Shown here: positions 53,819 to 64,000 of the stretch, piece after piece
How the letters are laid out: each line of letters begins with the position of its first letter
Numbering within the stretch: position 1 is the first letter of the stretch
Assembly (NCBI GenBank): GCA_948146395.1
Contig: OX411552.1
Location: 49,528,258 to 49,592,257 of the forward strand
Reading direction: 5' to 3'
Origin: Fragum whitleyi
Taxonomy: Eukaryota > Mollusca > Bivalvia > Cardiida > Cardiidae
Length of the DNA stretch: 64,000 nucleotides
Notes under the pieces: model-generated
The model's database searches: none
The model's input: the letters and a program-made list of their open reading frames with translations, nothing else
What the model was told of the DNA's origin: nothing
Program-made: the position numbers and the translations under genes

Positions 53819-54077
53819 CAAGTTATTGGAGTCCACCATTTGTCTGTGATACTAGATAGAATGCCATTCATTCAATGTTACAATATCACAAATTACTGTT
53901 AGCAGAGTCCACCATAAGTCTGTGATACTAGCTAGGCCATTCATTTCTTATAACACAATATCACAAAATTATTCCAAAGGGAAAATAATTAACATTTGAT
54001 AAAAAACACTCTGTATTTCATTATTTTTGCAAAAGTTGCCTTTTTCAAGGAAATTGAAACAAATCTTATTCATTTTT

Positions 54078-54988
54078 AGCTCCACTGGCCGAAGGCCAGC
54101 GATCTATTGTCATGGTGGGGTGTCCATCGTGTGTGCGTCCGTGCTTGCGTAAACTTTTCTTTAAACATCTTCTCCTCCTAAACCAATGGCTGGATCTTGA
54201 CGAAACTTGGCCAGAATGTACCTTGCGTGACCCTCTTTTAAAGTTGTTCAAGAAATTTGGATTGACTGCCAAATATGGGCGTGGCAGGGCGGGGCTAAAT
54301 TTGACCCCGAAATCTTTGAACGACATCTCCTGAACCATTTGGCTGATTTCTATGACACTTTACCAGAATGTTCCTTGGATGACCCTCTTCTAAAGTTGTT
54401 CAGGAAATTTGGATTGAACCCCAAAAAATGGGTGTGGCAGGGCGGTGCTTATTTTGAGCTCAAAATCTTTGGAAGACATCCTCTCCTGAACCATTGGGCC
54501 AATTTCAATGAATTTTAACAGAATGTTTCTTGGGGTGACTCTCTTCCAAAGTTGTTCAAGAAATTCGGATTGACACCCAAATATGGGTGTGGCAGAGTGG
54601 GGCTTATTTTGAACGATATCTCCTCATGAGCTCATAGATCAATGAGACTGTACTAGAATGTTCCTTTGATGACCCTCTTCAAAAATTGTTCATGAAATTT
54701 TGATAGGATGAGATCCATTGAATCAATAAAATTCAGGTGAGGGGTTTAGGGCCATTCTGGTCCTCTTGTTTGAGAGTGATATCTAAATAGTTTTTTTCCT
54801 TGTTATTTTTACATATAAGTTAATAAGTTCATTTCTTCATAAGTCAGTTTAAACTTTGAAAAAGTTGGAATTCCTTAATCTGAATGCTGGTGACTTTCTT
54901 TTCCTTCTATTTTTCCTTCTATTTTCCATATCTCTCTTTCAAATTTTTGAGCCAGTGGAGCGATACAGGCCCTCTTGGGCCTCTTGTT
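54078..54988 (+). repeat. HT1 element with an embedded HT2-type tail (copy d)
   Basis: HT1 head hairpin and four ~150 bp monomers to about 54710, then an HT2-like tail (gtgaggggtttagggcc...ggtcctcttgtt) ending 54770, then after ~180 bp an HT1 tail gccagtggagcgatacaggc...cctcttgtt. Confidence 0.7.
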
Positions 54989-55168
54989 CTTGAGAAAGGA
55001 AATTTTTGCCAAAATAATGAGATTCTGAGCATGATAAAACTTTTATGAAATCAAATTGATGTGTAAGTGTAAAATTGTTGCTAATCCCCATCTTTTTGTT
55101 ATGGGCTCTTATAACAATATTGCACAGACCATTTGAAACTTACCTTTGCATAATATGTTGAATATTTT

Positions 55169-55900
55169 AAGCTCAACTGGCTGAAACCCACTGGGGCTAT
55201 TTTCATTGTGTTGTGTCTGTCGGGCCTCCGTCCCTGCGCCTAGTCGAAACTTTTTCTTTAAAAATCTTCTCCTCAGAAACTACTAGATGAATTTCAACCA
55301 AACTTCATAGGAATGATCCTTGGGTGACCCTCTTTCAAGAAATTTTGATCCAATGTAAAACATGGATTTAAAGGGCATGGCTAATTTCCAAATATGGTAA
55401 AAAGTAAGTTTTCTCAGATTCTAATTGATGGATACAAATAAAATTTTACAAGAATGATCCTTAGGTGACCCTTTATCAGTATACCAAAAATTATTGTGAT
55501 CGGATGAAAATATGTATTTTTATTGGCGGAGGTCATTATAAGTTATAAAGTGGAAACTTTGAAAATCATTTTCTCAGAATGTAACAGATGGATATCAACT
55601 AAATTTCACATAAATGATCCTTGAGTGACCCTTTATCAGTATACCAAAAATTATTGCGATCTGATGAAAATATGTATTTTATGGGCGGAGGTCATTTCTC
55701 CATATGTTAATAAAGTGGAAACTTTGAAAACCATTTTCTCAGAATATAACTGATGGATATCAACCAAAAAAGTTGAAACTTTAAAATCATTTTCAACATC
55801 AGTAGATCCCAAAATATCTAAAAATCTAAACTTGGTTTGCTTTTACGATAATTTCAAGCCTGTGGAGTGACTCAAGCCATTCATGGCTTTCTAGTTTCTT
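55169..55900 (+). repeat. HT1 subfamily element (copy e)
   Basis: Head agctcaactggctgaaaccc, three to four ~155 bp monomers (attttctcagaatgtaac), tail gcctgtggagtgactcaag. Confidence 0.65.
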
Positions 55901-56043
55901 GTGGGTTACAAAACAGACAGTGAGAGCATCCTGAACAATCACACAGTTTACTTACATTATTTTGTTATCATTTATTTTGAGAAAATGTGTCTGTTGACCT
56001 CAAACATTTTCTGACATTCATGTCAAAACATTTAAGGGAGCAA

Positions 56044-56122
56044 GTTGATGGCTTAGTGTGAAACAGTTGTAACTGCTTATATGTTTATGTACAGTTATAA
56101 CTGTTTTGTGCTGAGCTGTTGA
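56044..56122. repeat. Hairpin repeat M6 (copy 9)
   Basis: gatggcttagtgtgaaacag / ctgttttgtgctgagct; lies 2.2 kb beyond the stop codon. Confidence 0.78.
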
Positions 56123-56189
56123 AGTGTCATTGTAATTAAGTCTTATCAAATTCTAAGGTCACTAATACAAAAAATCTAGTTTACTTCTC

Positions 56190-56636
56190 TTGTGAAAGTT
56201 GATTGATATCTATTATTTAGTTTCCGAGAAAATGATATTAAAAGTTACCACTATATAACATTTAGGGAAATTACCCTTTCACCTAAAAGACATATTTTCC
56301 ATCAATATAATGTTTTGTAATCTGATTAAGACCCAATCAAGAATTATTCCAGTAAATTTTGGTAGAAATCCATCTCAGGTTCTGAGAAAAGTCAATTTTT
56401 ATCATTTATGGAAATTAGCCACTCCAATAAAGGTATGTTTTTCATTGGATCAAAATTTCTTGAACAACTTTGAAAGAAGGTCACCAAATTCTTATTCCTG
56501 TGAACTTGGTTGAAATTCATGCAATAGCTTCTGTGGAGAAGATTTTTAAGAAAAGGTTTATGACTGAACAGACAGATGCAAAATAGACGCAATGCCATAA
56601 TTAAAGCTCCAGTGGCATTTGGCAAGCTGAGCTAAA
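56190..56636 (-). repeat. HT1 subfamily element, inverted (copy f)
   Basis: Ends agctccagtggcatttggca...gagctaaaaa, i.e. hairpin-like end + CTAA; monomers read in reverse. Confidence 0.6.
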
Positions 56637-56777
56637 AATTAAAGAACCTTATACGAGACTCTTGAGTAAAGTGTAAATAAACAAAGGAGTTAGATTCATA
56701 TATAAAGATCCACCAAATTTATATTGATTCGTGGTTAACATTCCTAAATATGTATAAACATTTGACTGAAATATAAG

Positions 56778-57050
56778 CCACTGTCATAGCACAGTTGGTA
56801 GCGCGTCAGACTGTCAATCTAGAGATCCTGGGTTCGATCCCTGAAGGCGGCACTGATTATTTCGGACTATTTGTCTCTCACCAATGGGTTGATAATCATA
56901 GACCTATATGAGATAGCAGCTGGAAGTTAGGGAAAGTTGTGACGGTAGTACTGGTGAGTGAAATACCAGGAATCCATTATTAGGTGCTCTAGCCACCGCA
57001 ATATAACTGAAAGATTGTTGGAAGCAGCGTAAAACTCCATTTAATCAATC
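56778..57050 (+). repeat. SINE S2 with tRNA-like head (copy 7)
   Basis: Head with A-box-like tagcacagttggtagcgcg and B box gggttcgatccct, then S2 body and tail aaaactccatttaatcaatc. The best-preserved head of this family here. Confidence 0.8.
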
Positions 57051-58155
57051 AATTGACTGAAATATGGATGAACAAAGGAGTCATTTGTTAAGTTCTTTCA
57101 CTGAATTTATATTGATTCATGGTTAACATTCCTAACAATTACAATTGATGTGATAACAAGTTCTATATTTATTTATTTATTTTGTTTATTTTCTTAACTG
57201 AAATATTTTGTTTTGTTATTTTATTTTCTTATTTATGTCATGTGAATAAATACATCAAGGAAAAGATTTTGGCTTTGGTCTGTTGCTATACCCTTTTTGC
57301 ACTTTTATTACCTTGCATATTTAAGGACAGATATTAGCTTTACTATCAGATTTCCTGAAAACTCACACTTGATGATTCTAGGCGCATTGGGAAGGTTCCT
57401 ATGGACCTATTCATGGTAAAAAGGCCCTTATGGTTTTTAACACAAAATATTCTTATTTGCACCGTAGAAACTTCAAAATTGTTGCTGGAAACTTTCACAA
57501 GATGATTGTAGGTAAGGAAGGGTTTTTTTTTTTGTTTTTTTAGAAAATAGGGCAAGTGCATTGGATAATACAGAAAAAGAGCCTTATAAATTCAATATTT
57601 TTTTAGCTTGGCTGTTTTTGGAGAAAACCTGAGAAATTGATAAAGACTTTTGTCATTATTATTATGATGATAAAGCCTTTATTTAAACAGGCAACACAGT
57701 TTGATAACCCAGTCTTCCCTGTGAGCCTCTAATGGTATTTACAAGTCAAAACATATTTACAAATCAACATTACTACACAAGTCTTAATGATAGAAGAGAA
57801 AAGGTATAAGAAATATAATATTAATATAAAAAATATTAGAAAGGATTAATTTCAGCTCAACATTATATGGACACTAAGCCTTTCTTTGATTGCTTTGACT
57901 CTTTCAATGAAAATTACAAGTATTTTTTTCTTTCTGCAATTGAATCCTGTATCTTTATTAGTAAAAAATTCTCTATTTGAATAAATATATGCTTTGTTAT
58001 GAGAGAGAATTTTGAAGGAAACATGGTAGAGAGAGAAGAATTTCTTAATATTTTCGCATTTTACCTATATATGTAAACTTCAGTTTAGTGTAGATATAAA
58101 AGTTGCATAACCATCCTCAACGTAAAGCTTAGCTTTTAGAATATTTTTGAGAAAA
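57051..58155. other. Intergenic stretch
   Basis: 57604-57645 is an HT3 head fragment (tagcttggctgtttttgg). The rest shows nothing recognisable. Confidence 0.35.
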
Positions 58156-58424
58156 TGTATGTGACCCGTCACGCAAAAAGGGACCATCGGGGAACTGTTA
58201 AATGACTATTTGAAAAAGAGATTGGGTCCAGCATTGGTCAACCAGAGGTCGTATTTCAAAACTCCTATCAATGGAATGTAGATAGAACATTCTAGATTCA
58301 GAAAATAAGCACATTGCGAAAAGTTTCAAACCCTAGTCAGTCTGCGAAGTTAGCGCAGTCTGACTAGAGTCGATGCTTTACTCACTACCTAGATTGTCCT
58401 TTTTTGTGTGACCGGATCACATAT
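58156..58424. repeat. MITE M3 (copy 5)
   Basis: gtgacccgtcacgcaaaaag / cttttttgtgtgaccggatcac ends; internal accctagtcagtctgcg hairpin. Confidence 0.8.
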
Positions 58425-58889
58425 AAATTGCCGGACTTGCTGTGCAGAGGACTTGATATCAAAGTAAAGATTAGACTTAACATTCATATTATACACATAC
58501 ATCATAGAGGATACATTGAAACATCGTTCCCTCACTGTAACTAAACAAAATTTTATATCAAGCTACTTTGAACTGTTTACTATTTAAATTGTTACAAAAC
58601 AATTCCTGATTCATGTACAATTTATATCCACTCGACACTTATCCCGCTGTTTACGATATATGTCTATTGTAGACAAGGCTCAGCCTGCACTGACCTGTAG
58701 CCTGATCTTAGCCATATCACCTGCTATGAACTTTATAAATAATTGATTGAAAAACTTGGGTCAGACTGGAATGCCCCAGAATCTGACAATTTGTTGCTAA
58801 GCAACATTGAGTTCAGCAGGATTAGACAGTTAAATATACCATATATTCAATTAATAACTACCGTAAGTTTGTATTCAAGACAGAGTATT

Positions 58890-59105
58890 TGGTCGCCATG
58901 CAAAAACTGTAATATTGTGATATCTATGGTATTATAAAGCCATTCACTTGAAACTTAGCACAAATGTTCACTATCGAAAGAGCAGCCTATGCTAAGGGGT
59001 TAACTCTAGATACATTATGTGCAAAAACATGCCTCTTTTTCGTTTGTCTTAGATATTTGTCCACCATCCAGCATCCAACAATTGAGCATAGATGGTGCTC
59101 ATTTA
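58890..59105 (+). repeat. HT3 monomer fragment
   Basis: cacttgaaacttagcacaaa, ggggttaactctagatacat, tail gatggtgctcattta. Head lost. Confidence 0.55.
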
Positions 59106-61204
59106 TGTGATAAATATTACAAATTTGAATTGATTCTCTCATAACTTTCAACGGATGATTGCATTGTGATTAGGATGAGTCCTTGTGAAAATGGATTTTC
59201 ACCGGGGCAACGAATTGGTTAAAGTTTTCTGTGCAACATTTCAGGTAATGATTTAACCAATTACAGAGTGTCTGTGTGCGATCGCGGAACTGTCTGCTGA
59301 CTTTCTGCGTTTTTCATCTGCACAAACTCCAAAAATGTAACTAATCCCAGGTGAGGCTGTTTGCTGATGATAGGACACTTCACTCAGTCAGAGGTGTTAA
59401 ATACGGATTTTCACTGCTGGCCCTGGACAAGTAAGAGGTGATTGATCGTTCATGACCATATTTACTTTTCCGCGACAAACAAGTGATTAAAAAAAATTCT
59501 AGAACACTGTATTTTTCAATCAAGAAAATGCTGTAACTCGGCACTTTTTCATTTAAAACAATAATTTCTATCTTTATTTATAAACATAAGGATGATTTAT
59601 CTCTGATATCTATTTATTAATATTCCAAGATTAGCTCTGGTGATAACTTGTCCGTGGACAAGTGACGTAGAAAATTGTACTTGTCCGCAAGTGGAAAAGT
59701 TCGTGTCGGACAAGTCAGTCGTGGGAATTCCAAAGCCCCGGTACTTAGTCCATTAAGAAGTGCGGCCAGGCAGATGGTAACCAGGGAATAGATAAAAGAA
59801 ATAGTCTATACCTAAAGCATGGACTCTTAAAATTTAAAGAAGATCCCAACGATCGAGTCCTTTGACCCTACTTTGTTAATGTCAGACTACAAGCCCCTAC
59901 AGGAGACTGTGAACATTTAAAATTTGACCGGGGCTAGTTGATACATAACGCTACGGGGCTTGTTAATACACTTTGTTAGGTAGTCTCCGTTACGTCAAAG
60001 TACTTTTTCTGCCAAAATAAACTGTATAGTGCAGCCATTATAGTACAGAAATTCTGAATATTAAGCTGCAGTTATGAGATTTGATCATCCATCGACGGAG
60101 TGCATGTAAGCAGTTCGTTGATTTATCAGAATAAGTAAATCGTATTTATGTTTAAATAAAATATAATAAAGTACTAAGTTTTTGGGTGTGTCCAATCGAT
60201 CATTTACGTTCATGGCTACGGCAGAGCACCGTATCAATATGCTAAATAACATATTCAACCGACAGTCGGGGAAGACTAACATTAAAAAATATGAGGAAAA
60301 AACATATAGCAATTGCAAATTCTTCGAATTCGTCTCACACCCAGGCTTATTGAGCCAAGTGGCCTATAAAGTTCTGCGATTGTCGGAATTTGTCATTGAA
60401 CAACCCTAATTTGATAGACAATTACGATGAAAATAGAAATACAAGACAAGTTAGACATTGTTAGAAAAGGGGGTAACGCTTTAACTAGAAGAGGTTTACA
60501 CGGACAAAAATGATCGACGTGCTTGAAAATAGTAATCTATAGTTTGTCACACACATGGTCCTGAGGGTAAGATTACTGTGACTAATATAATGAGAATTTG
60601 ACGAACTATACTGATTATGCATTAAAACAAAAGGGTTTTTATCCGTCTTTATATATGATTATTGGTTTTACAAGCTTTTGCATTGAAGTATATACACTAG
60701 CTCGCCCCCGCATGGTGTATCAACTAGCCCCGTACACTGTAAAATTCGCGGCCTAAGTTGAATATTTTTGTAATATCTTTTTCTATGGTCTTATATTGCT
60801 TTGGTATAAGAATAAAATAAATTTCTATCTTAAACGGAAACCAGTGTATTAGTAATTCAAAGCAGGATATAAAAAATGGGGAAATGTAAAAATCGTATCA
60901 ACTAGCTCCGGTCTCCCTTACTAATGCATGTCTTTATATATGCCTAAAATCATTTATGTCCTAGTATCCCGTCATACAAATTCTTCCTTTTTTTTCTCCC
61001 CCTCCCCCTTTTTTAAGCTTACTAGAATTCACACACGCCACATGCATTCTCTCTCAATTCGACAAATCTATGGCCTCTATGGGATTTTTTTTTATTTATA
61101 CGCACTTCCGGGAAGGCGACCAACATAGCCTATATAGCTAGGATAAAGGCGATACGATAAGACGAATGTCCTGCGTCCCCGGACTCCCTTTACTATGATT
61201 TGAG

Positions 61205-61285
61205 CGTTGGTGAATAGTCAAAACATCGTAACTACAGCTTGAATAAGCTGTAGTTTCGATTGTATGATCCGACGATTCACCAACG
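61205..61285. repeat. 81 nt imperfect hairpin
   Basis: Outer arms cgttggtgaat / attcaccaacg and inner arms aactacagctt / aagctgtagtt, both 11 bp perfect, with a bulged middle and GAAT loop. Confidence 0.8.
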
Positions 61286-61770
61286 ACATTTTTCGAAAGA
61301 GGATTTATTTCTCAAGCTTTTACGCACTTGTGTAATGTACGTAATGGTAATTACGCCCTTGCCTCTGCATCGAATTAGGCCTATAACTTGGAGATTTCGT
61401 TTACAATCACGGCCGGTTGTTTGGAAACAAGCCGGGCCACTGACCTCGTTCCCACAATTCTTTCAAGTTGAACCTGAGCAAGAGTTACCGGTATGATCAA
61501 CAAAATTAATGTTCAACGAAGAAAAAACTGTTTTAAACTATCAAGTTTAAATTTATCTGTCTGAACTAACAATGACCAATTTTATCTTTTATCATGATTC
61601 GGACTTATTTCAATCGTCATCGTCCGTCAGTCATTTCGGCTTTTTACTACTGTCTTACCTAGTGAAAAAAATTACACTGCACAAAATTTTCAAAAGTGGT
61701 GGCGCGTGCTTAGTACATTTTTACCTGATTTGATCGTAACTACTTCAATTTGATTGAGACAAATAAAAAA

Positions 61771-61779
61771 AGGGCGCAA
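61771..61779 (-). terminator. Approach to the pol III terminator of tRNA-Thr
   Basis: TTGCGCCC and then TTTTTTT (61765-61771) directly follow the tRNA 3' end on the - strand. Confidence 0.7.
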
Positions 61780-61851
61780 GGCTCCAGAGGGGATCGAACC
61801 CTCGACCTCCTGTTTACTAGACAGGCGCTCTAACCACTGAGCTATGGAGCC
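61780..61851 (-). tRNA. tRNA-Thr(AGT)
   Basis: A complete cloverleaf on the - strand, 72 nt: acceptor GGCTCCA/TGGAGCC, D stem GCTC/GAGC, anticodon stem CCTGT/ACAGG with loop CTAGTAA (anticodon AGT), T stem GAGGG/CCCTC with loop TTCGATC. All stems pair perfectly. A run of seven T follows within 8 nt, a pol III terminator. It decodes ACU (and by A34-to-inosine editing also ACC/ACA) threonine codons. No intron. Confidence 0.96.
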
Positions 61852-62259
61852 GTTGACAACAATGCGGGATCTTCAAATGTCTATAAACTAGTTATGTCAT
61901 ATCGATTATCTTTCGTGAATTTTCTGACGTTATATGCTTTCCGACTTAAAAATACAGAATCTGCCAATTAGGCAAAGATAATTTAAACAGTCAAAATATT
62001 GATATTTAAAAAGAATCGACAATTTTTCACCATTATATTTCCTTTCGTTATTGTATTTGCCTCCCCTTAAAGCTCTTCAAATAGTCACCTTGACAACGTT
62101 TTCAAAATGGCTTCCCTTGTAATTTTTAATCATTTTTTTATCTATACCATTAAATTTGATACAGTGAAAGTCATGTAGCCAGTCTTTAAATTCCCGTATA
62201 CAGATAAAAGGTAATCAGAAGATACAGTTATTTCATGGCTTACATTTAGCTTATATTCT
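61852..62259. other. Intergenic stretch
   Basis: Nothing recognised. Confidence 0.35.
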
Positions 62260-62445
62260 CAATGCGATTCGTACCCAAGTCAACTCGCCATGGACAAACA
62301 TATGTTCCTGATTTTATACAAAAGTCTAATTAGATCTATTGTTGATTATGGTATGACTGTTTGGTATCCCACTACAAAGAAGAATAGCCAGCTTGTTGAA
62401 AATATACAACGTAGGGCAACAAGACTTGTATCCCGGAATAACCAG
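62260..62445 (+). pseudogene. LINE reverse-transcriptase C-terminal fragment
   Basis: The + frame from about 62284 reads ..MFLILYKSLIRSIVDYGM and VENIQRRATRLVSR, the typical region after the RT palm in non-LTR retrotransposons (jockey/CR1-like). Only ~50 codons remain; it is a dead fragment. Confidence 0.72.
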
Positions 62446-62985
62446 TTTTCGTCGATGTAAGAATAATTTCGCGATGAACCGGAAATAGCTTACACTTTTT
62501 AATAAGTGAACATTTCTGTATAATCTTCGATCTTCTCTGATTAAATAAGCATAAAAAACTAGATGTTTACAGGTTTTCTTGTTTTCAATCAAGAACAAAA
62601 ATGGAGGTCACTAACCTGGGACATCCCTTTGATGACGTCACCAGTTTTCGTCGTTCTCCAAAGAGAGTTTCCAAAGTATGGTGGACAGTGTGAGCCATCA
62701 GCAAACTTACTCAAATTGAAACTTGTAATTTTTTTCAAATAAAATAAGAAATGGGAAATTGAAAAATGAAAAAAATAAACATAAATAAGTTCCTATAATA
62801 GATTATAGATTTCTTTGTTCAAGAAATTCAACTGAATTTATGTAAAAAGGGGCTACATAAATCAAAATACAACCCCTAATCTGAAAGTGTACAATTGACC
62901 TAAGACAATTTGATTAAAGAATAGCTAAACAAATTTCTCAAACATCTAAAATCAACATCAAATTATAAAAGAAAGCAGGTCATTT
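62446..62985. other. 3' flank of the transposase gene
   Basis: Contains a perfect CRE-type palindrome TGACGTCA at about 62633 and a ccagttttcgtcg repeat at 62441 and 62641. No clear terminal repeat of the transposon. Confidence 0.35.
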
Positions 62986-63999
62986 TCAGAATTCAGCTCT
63001 TTTCAAGGTGCACCCTGGGCAAAGAAATTCATCACCACGTCTGATCACTTTAACTGGAGTGCAGTATTTAAGATGAACCCAGGAATTGCAGGCATCACAC
63101 TGGCCCCATTTTGTGAAAACAATTGAAGTGCATTCCTTGAGCTCCTTAGGTGTAAACTGATGACAGACTATACATTTTTCCTCTTCGGGAATGTCAGAAT
63201 CAGTGTCACTCTCTGAAAACAAGCTTTGAGATGTCTCTATGGGCCTTGTAGCTTTCTTGTGGCTGGATGTAGAGGTTGTGCTCTTTTTCTGGGAACTTTG
63301 TCTCCTTGATTTTTTTTTACTTGGGCTGGCTTTTGATGTTCCAGGTGTTGGTTCTTTCCTTTTCTTTGTTTTTTGAGAGTTAATGTGATTTTTAATAGCA
63401 TCAACAACAGTGTCATCTGTAATTGCTTTTCCAGCCACAACTTTACTGAGGGTATTCCTGACTTTGGCAACTTTAACATTTTTTAGGATTTCTCCACCTC
63501 TGGACTCTAAAAATCTCTCTGCTGTGACATCTGAAGAATTACAACTGTCATTAGACTGGTCATGGCTTGAAGGCTTGTAAGGTTGTGGCTGAACTTGATT
63601 GGCTACAGGACGGAAAAATGACATTGATGGAGCTACAAGTGAGTCTGGAATTACAGATGAGTTGAATGGATAAATTCCACATTTCTTGAAGGCTGCTTGG
63701 ATATTTGATGGGGTAAGTGTAGCTGTGTACACCTTACAGGCTATCCGACACACATCATGCTTCGTAATAACATTCCCTCCGGATTCTCTCAAGTAAGTGT
63801 GACATGCAGCATTGTAGCTCAGCTCAAAAGGCCCATAGCAGCTTACGTCCAATGGCTGTAATAAATGGCTGCAATGTGGTGGTAGAACAAAAAGAATTAT
63901 ATGGTTTGCCTTGGCCCATTCAATAAGACTGATAGAGATGTGGCTCCTGTGTCCATCATAGAGGACAAGAGAAGGTGATTTGGCAGTACGTTGTGGCAT
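62986..63999 (-). CDS. pogo/Tigger-like DDE transposase with C-terminal PHD-type finger (N-terminus outside window)
   Basis: 337 codons run to the stop; the frame is open to the window edge, so the displayed Met is probably internal. Residues ~10-60 carry the C-terminal half of a DDE_1 catalytic domain: the second catalytic Asp in LVLYDGHRSH, then LPPHCSHLLQPLDV. Around residues 205-255 is a Lys/Arg/Ser-rich stretch (KKRKEPTPG, SPSKKKSRR) that fits a nuclear signal. Residues ~272-332 hold a C4HC3 PHD-like finger: CIVC, CDAC, WVHLKYC, CPGC. The first catalytic Asp and the HTH DNA-binding domain would lie off-window. In the family these enzymes cut and paste DNA; domesticated relatives exist. 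The frame is undamaged, which fits either a recent transposon or a retained gene. Confidence 0.88.
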   Translation of the reverse strand: MPQRTAKSPSLVLYDGHRSHISISLIEWAKANHIILFVLPPHCSHLLQPLDVSCYGPFELSYNAACHTYLRESGGNVITKHDVCRIACKVYTATLTPSNIQAAFKKCGIYPFNSSVIPDSLVAPSMSFFRPVANQVQPQPYKPSSHDQSNDSCNSSDVTAERFLESRGGEILKNVKVAKVRNTLSKVVAGKAITDDTVVDAIKNHINSQKTKKRKEPTPGTSKASPSKKKSRRQSSQKKSTTSTSSHKKATRPIETSQSLFSESDTDSDIPEEEKCIVCHQFTPKELKECTSIVFTKWGQCDACNSWVHLKYCTPVKVIRRGDEFLCPGCTLKRAEF

Positions 64000-64000
64000 G

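Larger units (their letters stand above)
59106..61779. other. Repeat-poor intergenic region
   Basis: No recognised family. It holds an ORF of 65 codons from an ATG at 60212 (MATAEHRINMLNNIF start), with no splice or homology support, and the inverted repeat at 61205-61285. Confidence 0.4.

Noticed and set aside
56778..56855. tRNA gene
   Set aside because: A and B boxes are present but the arms do not pair well and the S2 SINE body follows.
57241..57260. AATAAA as the poly-A signal of the solenoid gene
   Set aside because: It lies 3.4 kb past the stop behind several repeats; nothing links it to this transcript.
60182..60409. 75-codon ORF in the repeat-poor region
   Set aside because: No splice partner, no recognisable domain and unremarkable length; it is mentioned only under the region entry.
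62326..62598. - strand 90-codon ORF
   Set aside because: It overlaps the LINE reverse-transcriptase fragment, whose + frame shows the family motifs.

Overview
The window reads as nuclear DNA of an invertebrate animal, most likely a bivalve mollusc. It is AT-rich, holds one very intron-rich gene, and is packed with several families of short non-autonomous repeats. Some of these have a hairpin head and 145-161 bp tandem monomers, a design known from bivalve and other invertebrate pearl/Helentron-like elements. The species call is an inference; the sequence names no species.

Backbone (1074-53818, + strand): the last 26 exons of one large gene. I rebuilt them from GT/AG sites and continuous reading phase. 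They total 3,032 coding bases (about 1,010 residues, ending in TGA at 53816-53818) spread over 52.7 kb. The 5' end lies upstream of the window. The protein looks like a mostly helical HEAT/ARM-type solenoid that ends in a serine-rich, acidic, Trp-containing linker and a short helical tail. I do not recognise the family.

Introns: intron 2 holds a complete but broken Ty3/gypsy element (5831-13508, - strand) with 188 bp LTRs, a 4 bp target duplication, a primer site and a polypurine tract. Its gag is split by a separate ~977 bp insertion. Other introns hold tRNA-headed SINEs (one nested in another), at least eight families of MITE-like inverted-repeat elements, about nine copies of a ~75-80 bp perfect-hairpin repeat, and six hairpin-headed tandem-monomer families. 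Two exons (17.6 kb and 39.3 kb) have had their 3' end plus splice donor amplified in tandem into the following intron.

Right flank (53.8-64 kb): more repeats, then a repeat-poor stretch (59.1-61.8 kb), an intact tRNA-Thr(AGT) gene on the - strand, a LINE reverse-transcriptase fragment, and at the edge the 3' part of a pogo/Tigger-like DDE transposase gene fused to a PHD-type zinc finger (- strand).

The most interesting signals are: (1) five of eight copies of one MITE family end within 15-35 nt of a splice acceptor; (2) the two splice-donor tandem arrays; (3) the shared architecture of six otherwise unrelated tandem-monomer families; (4) a three-level nest of elements with a clean reference copy elsewhere in the window.
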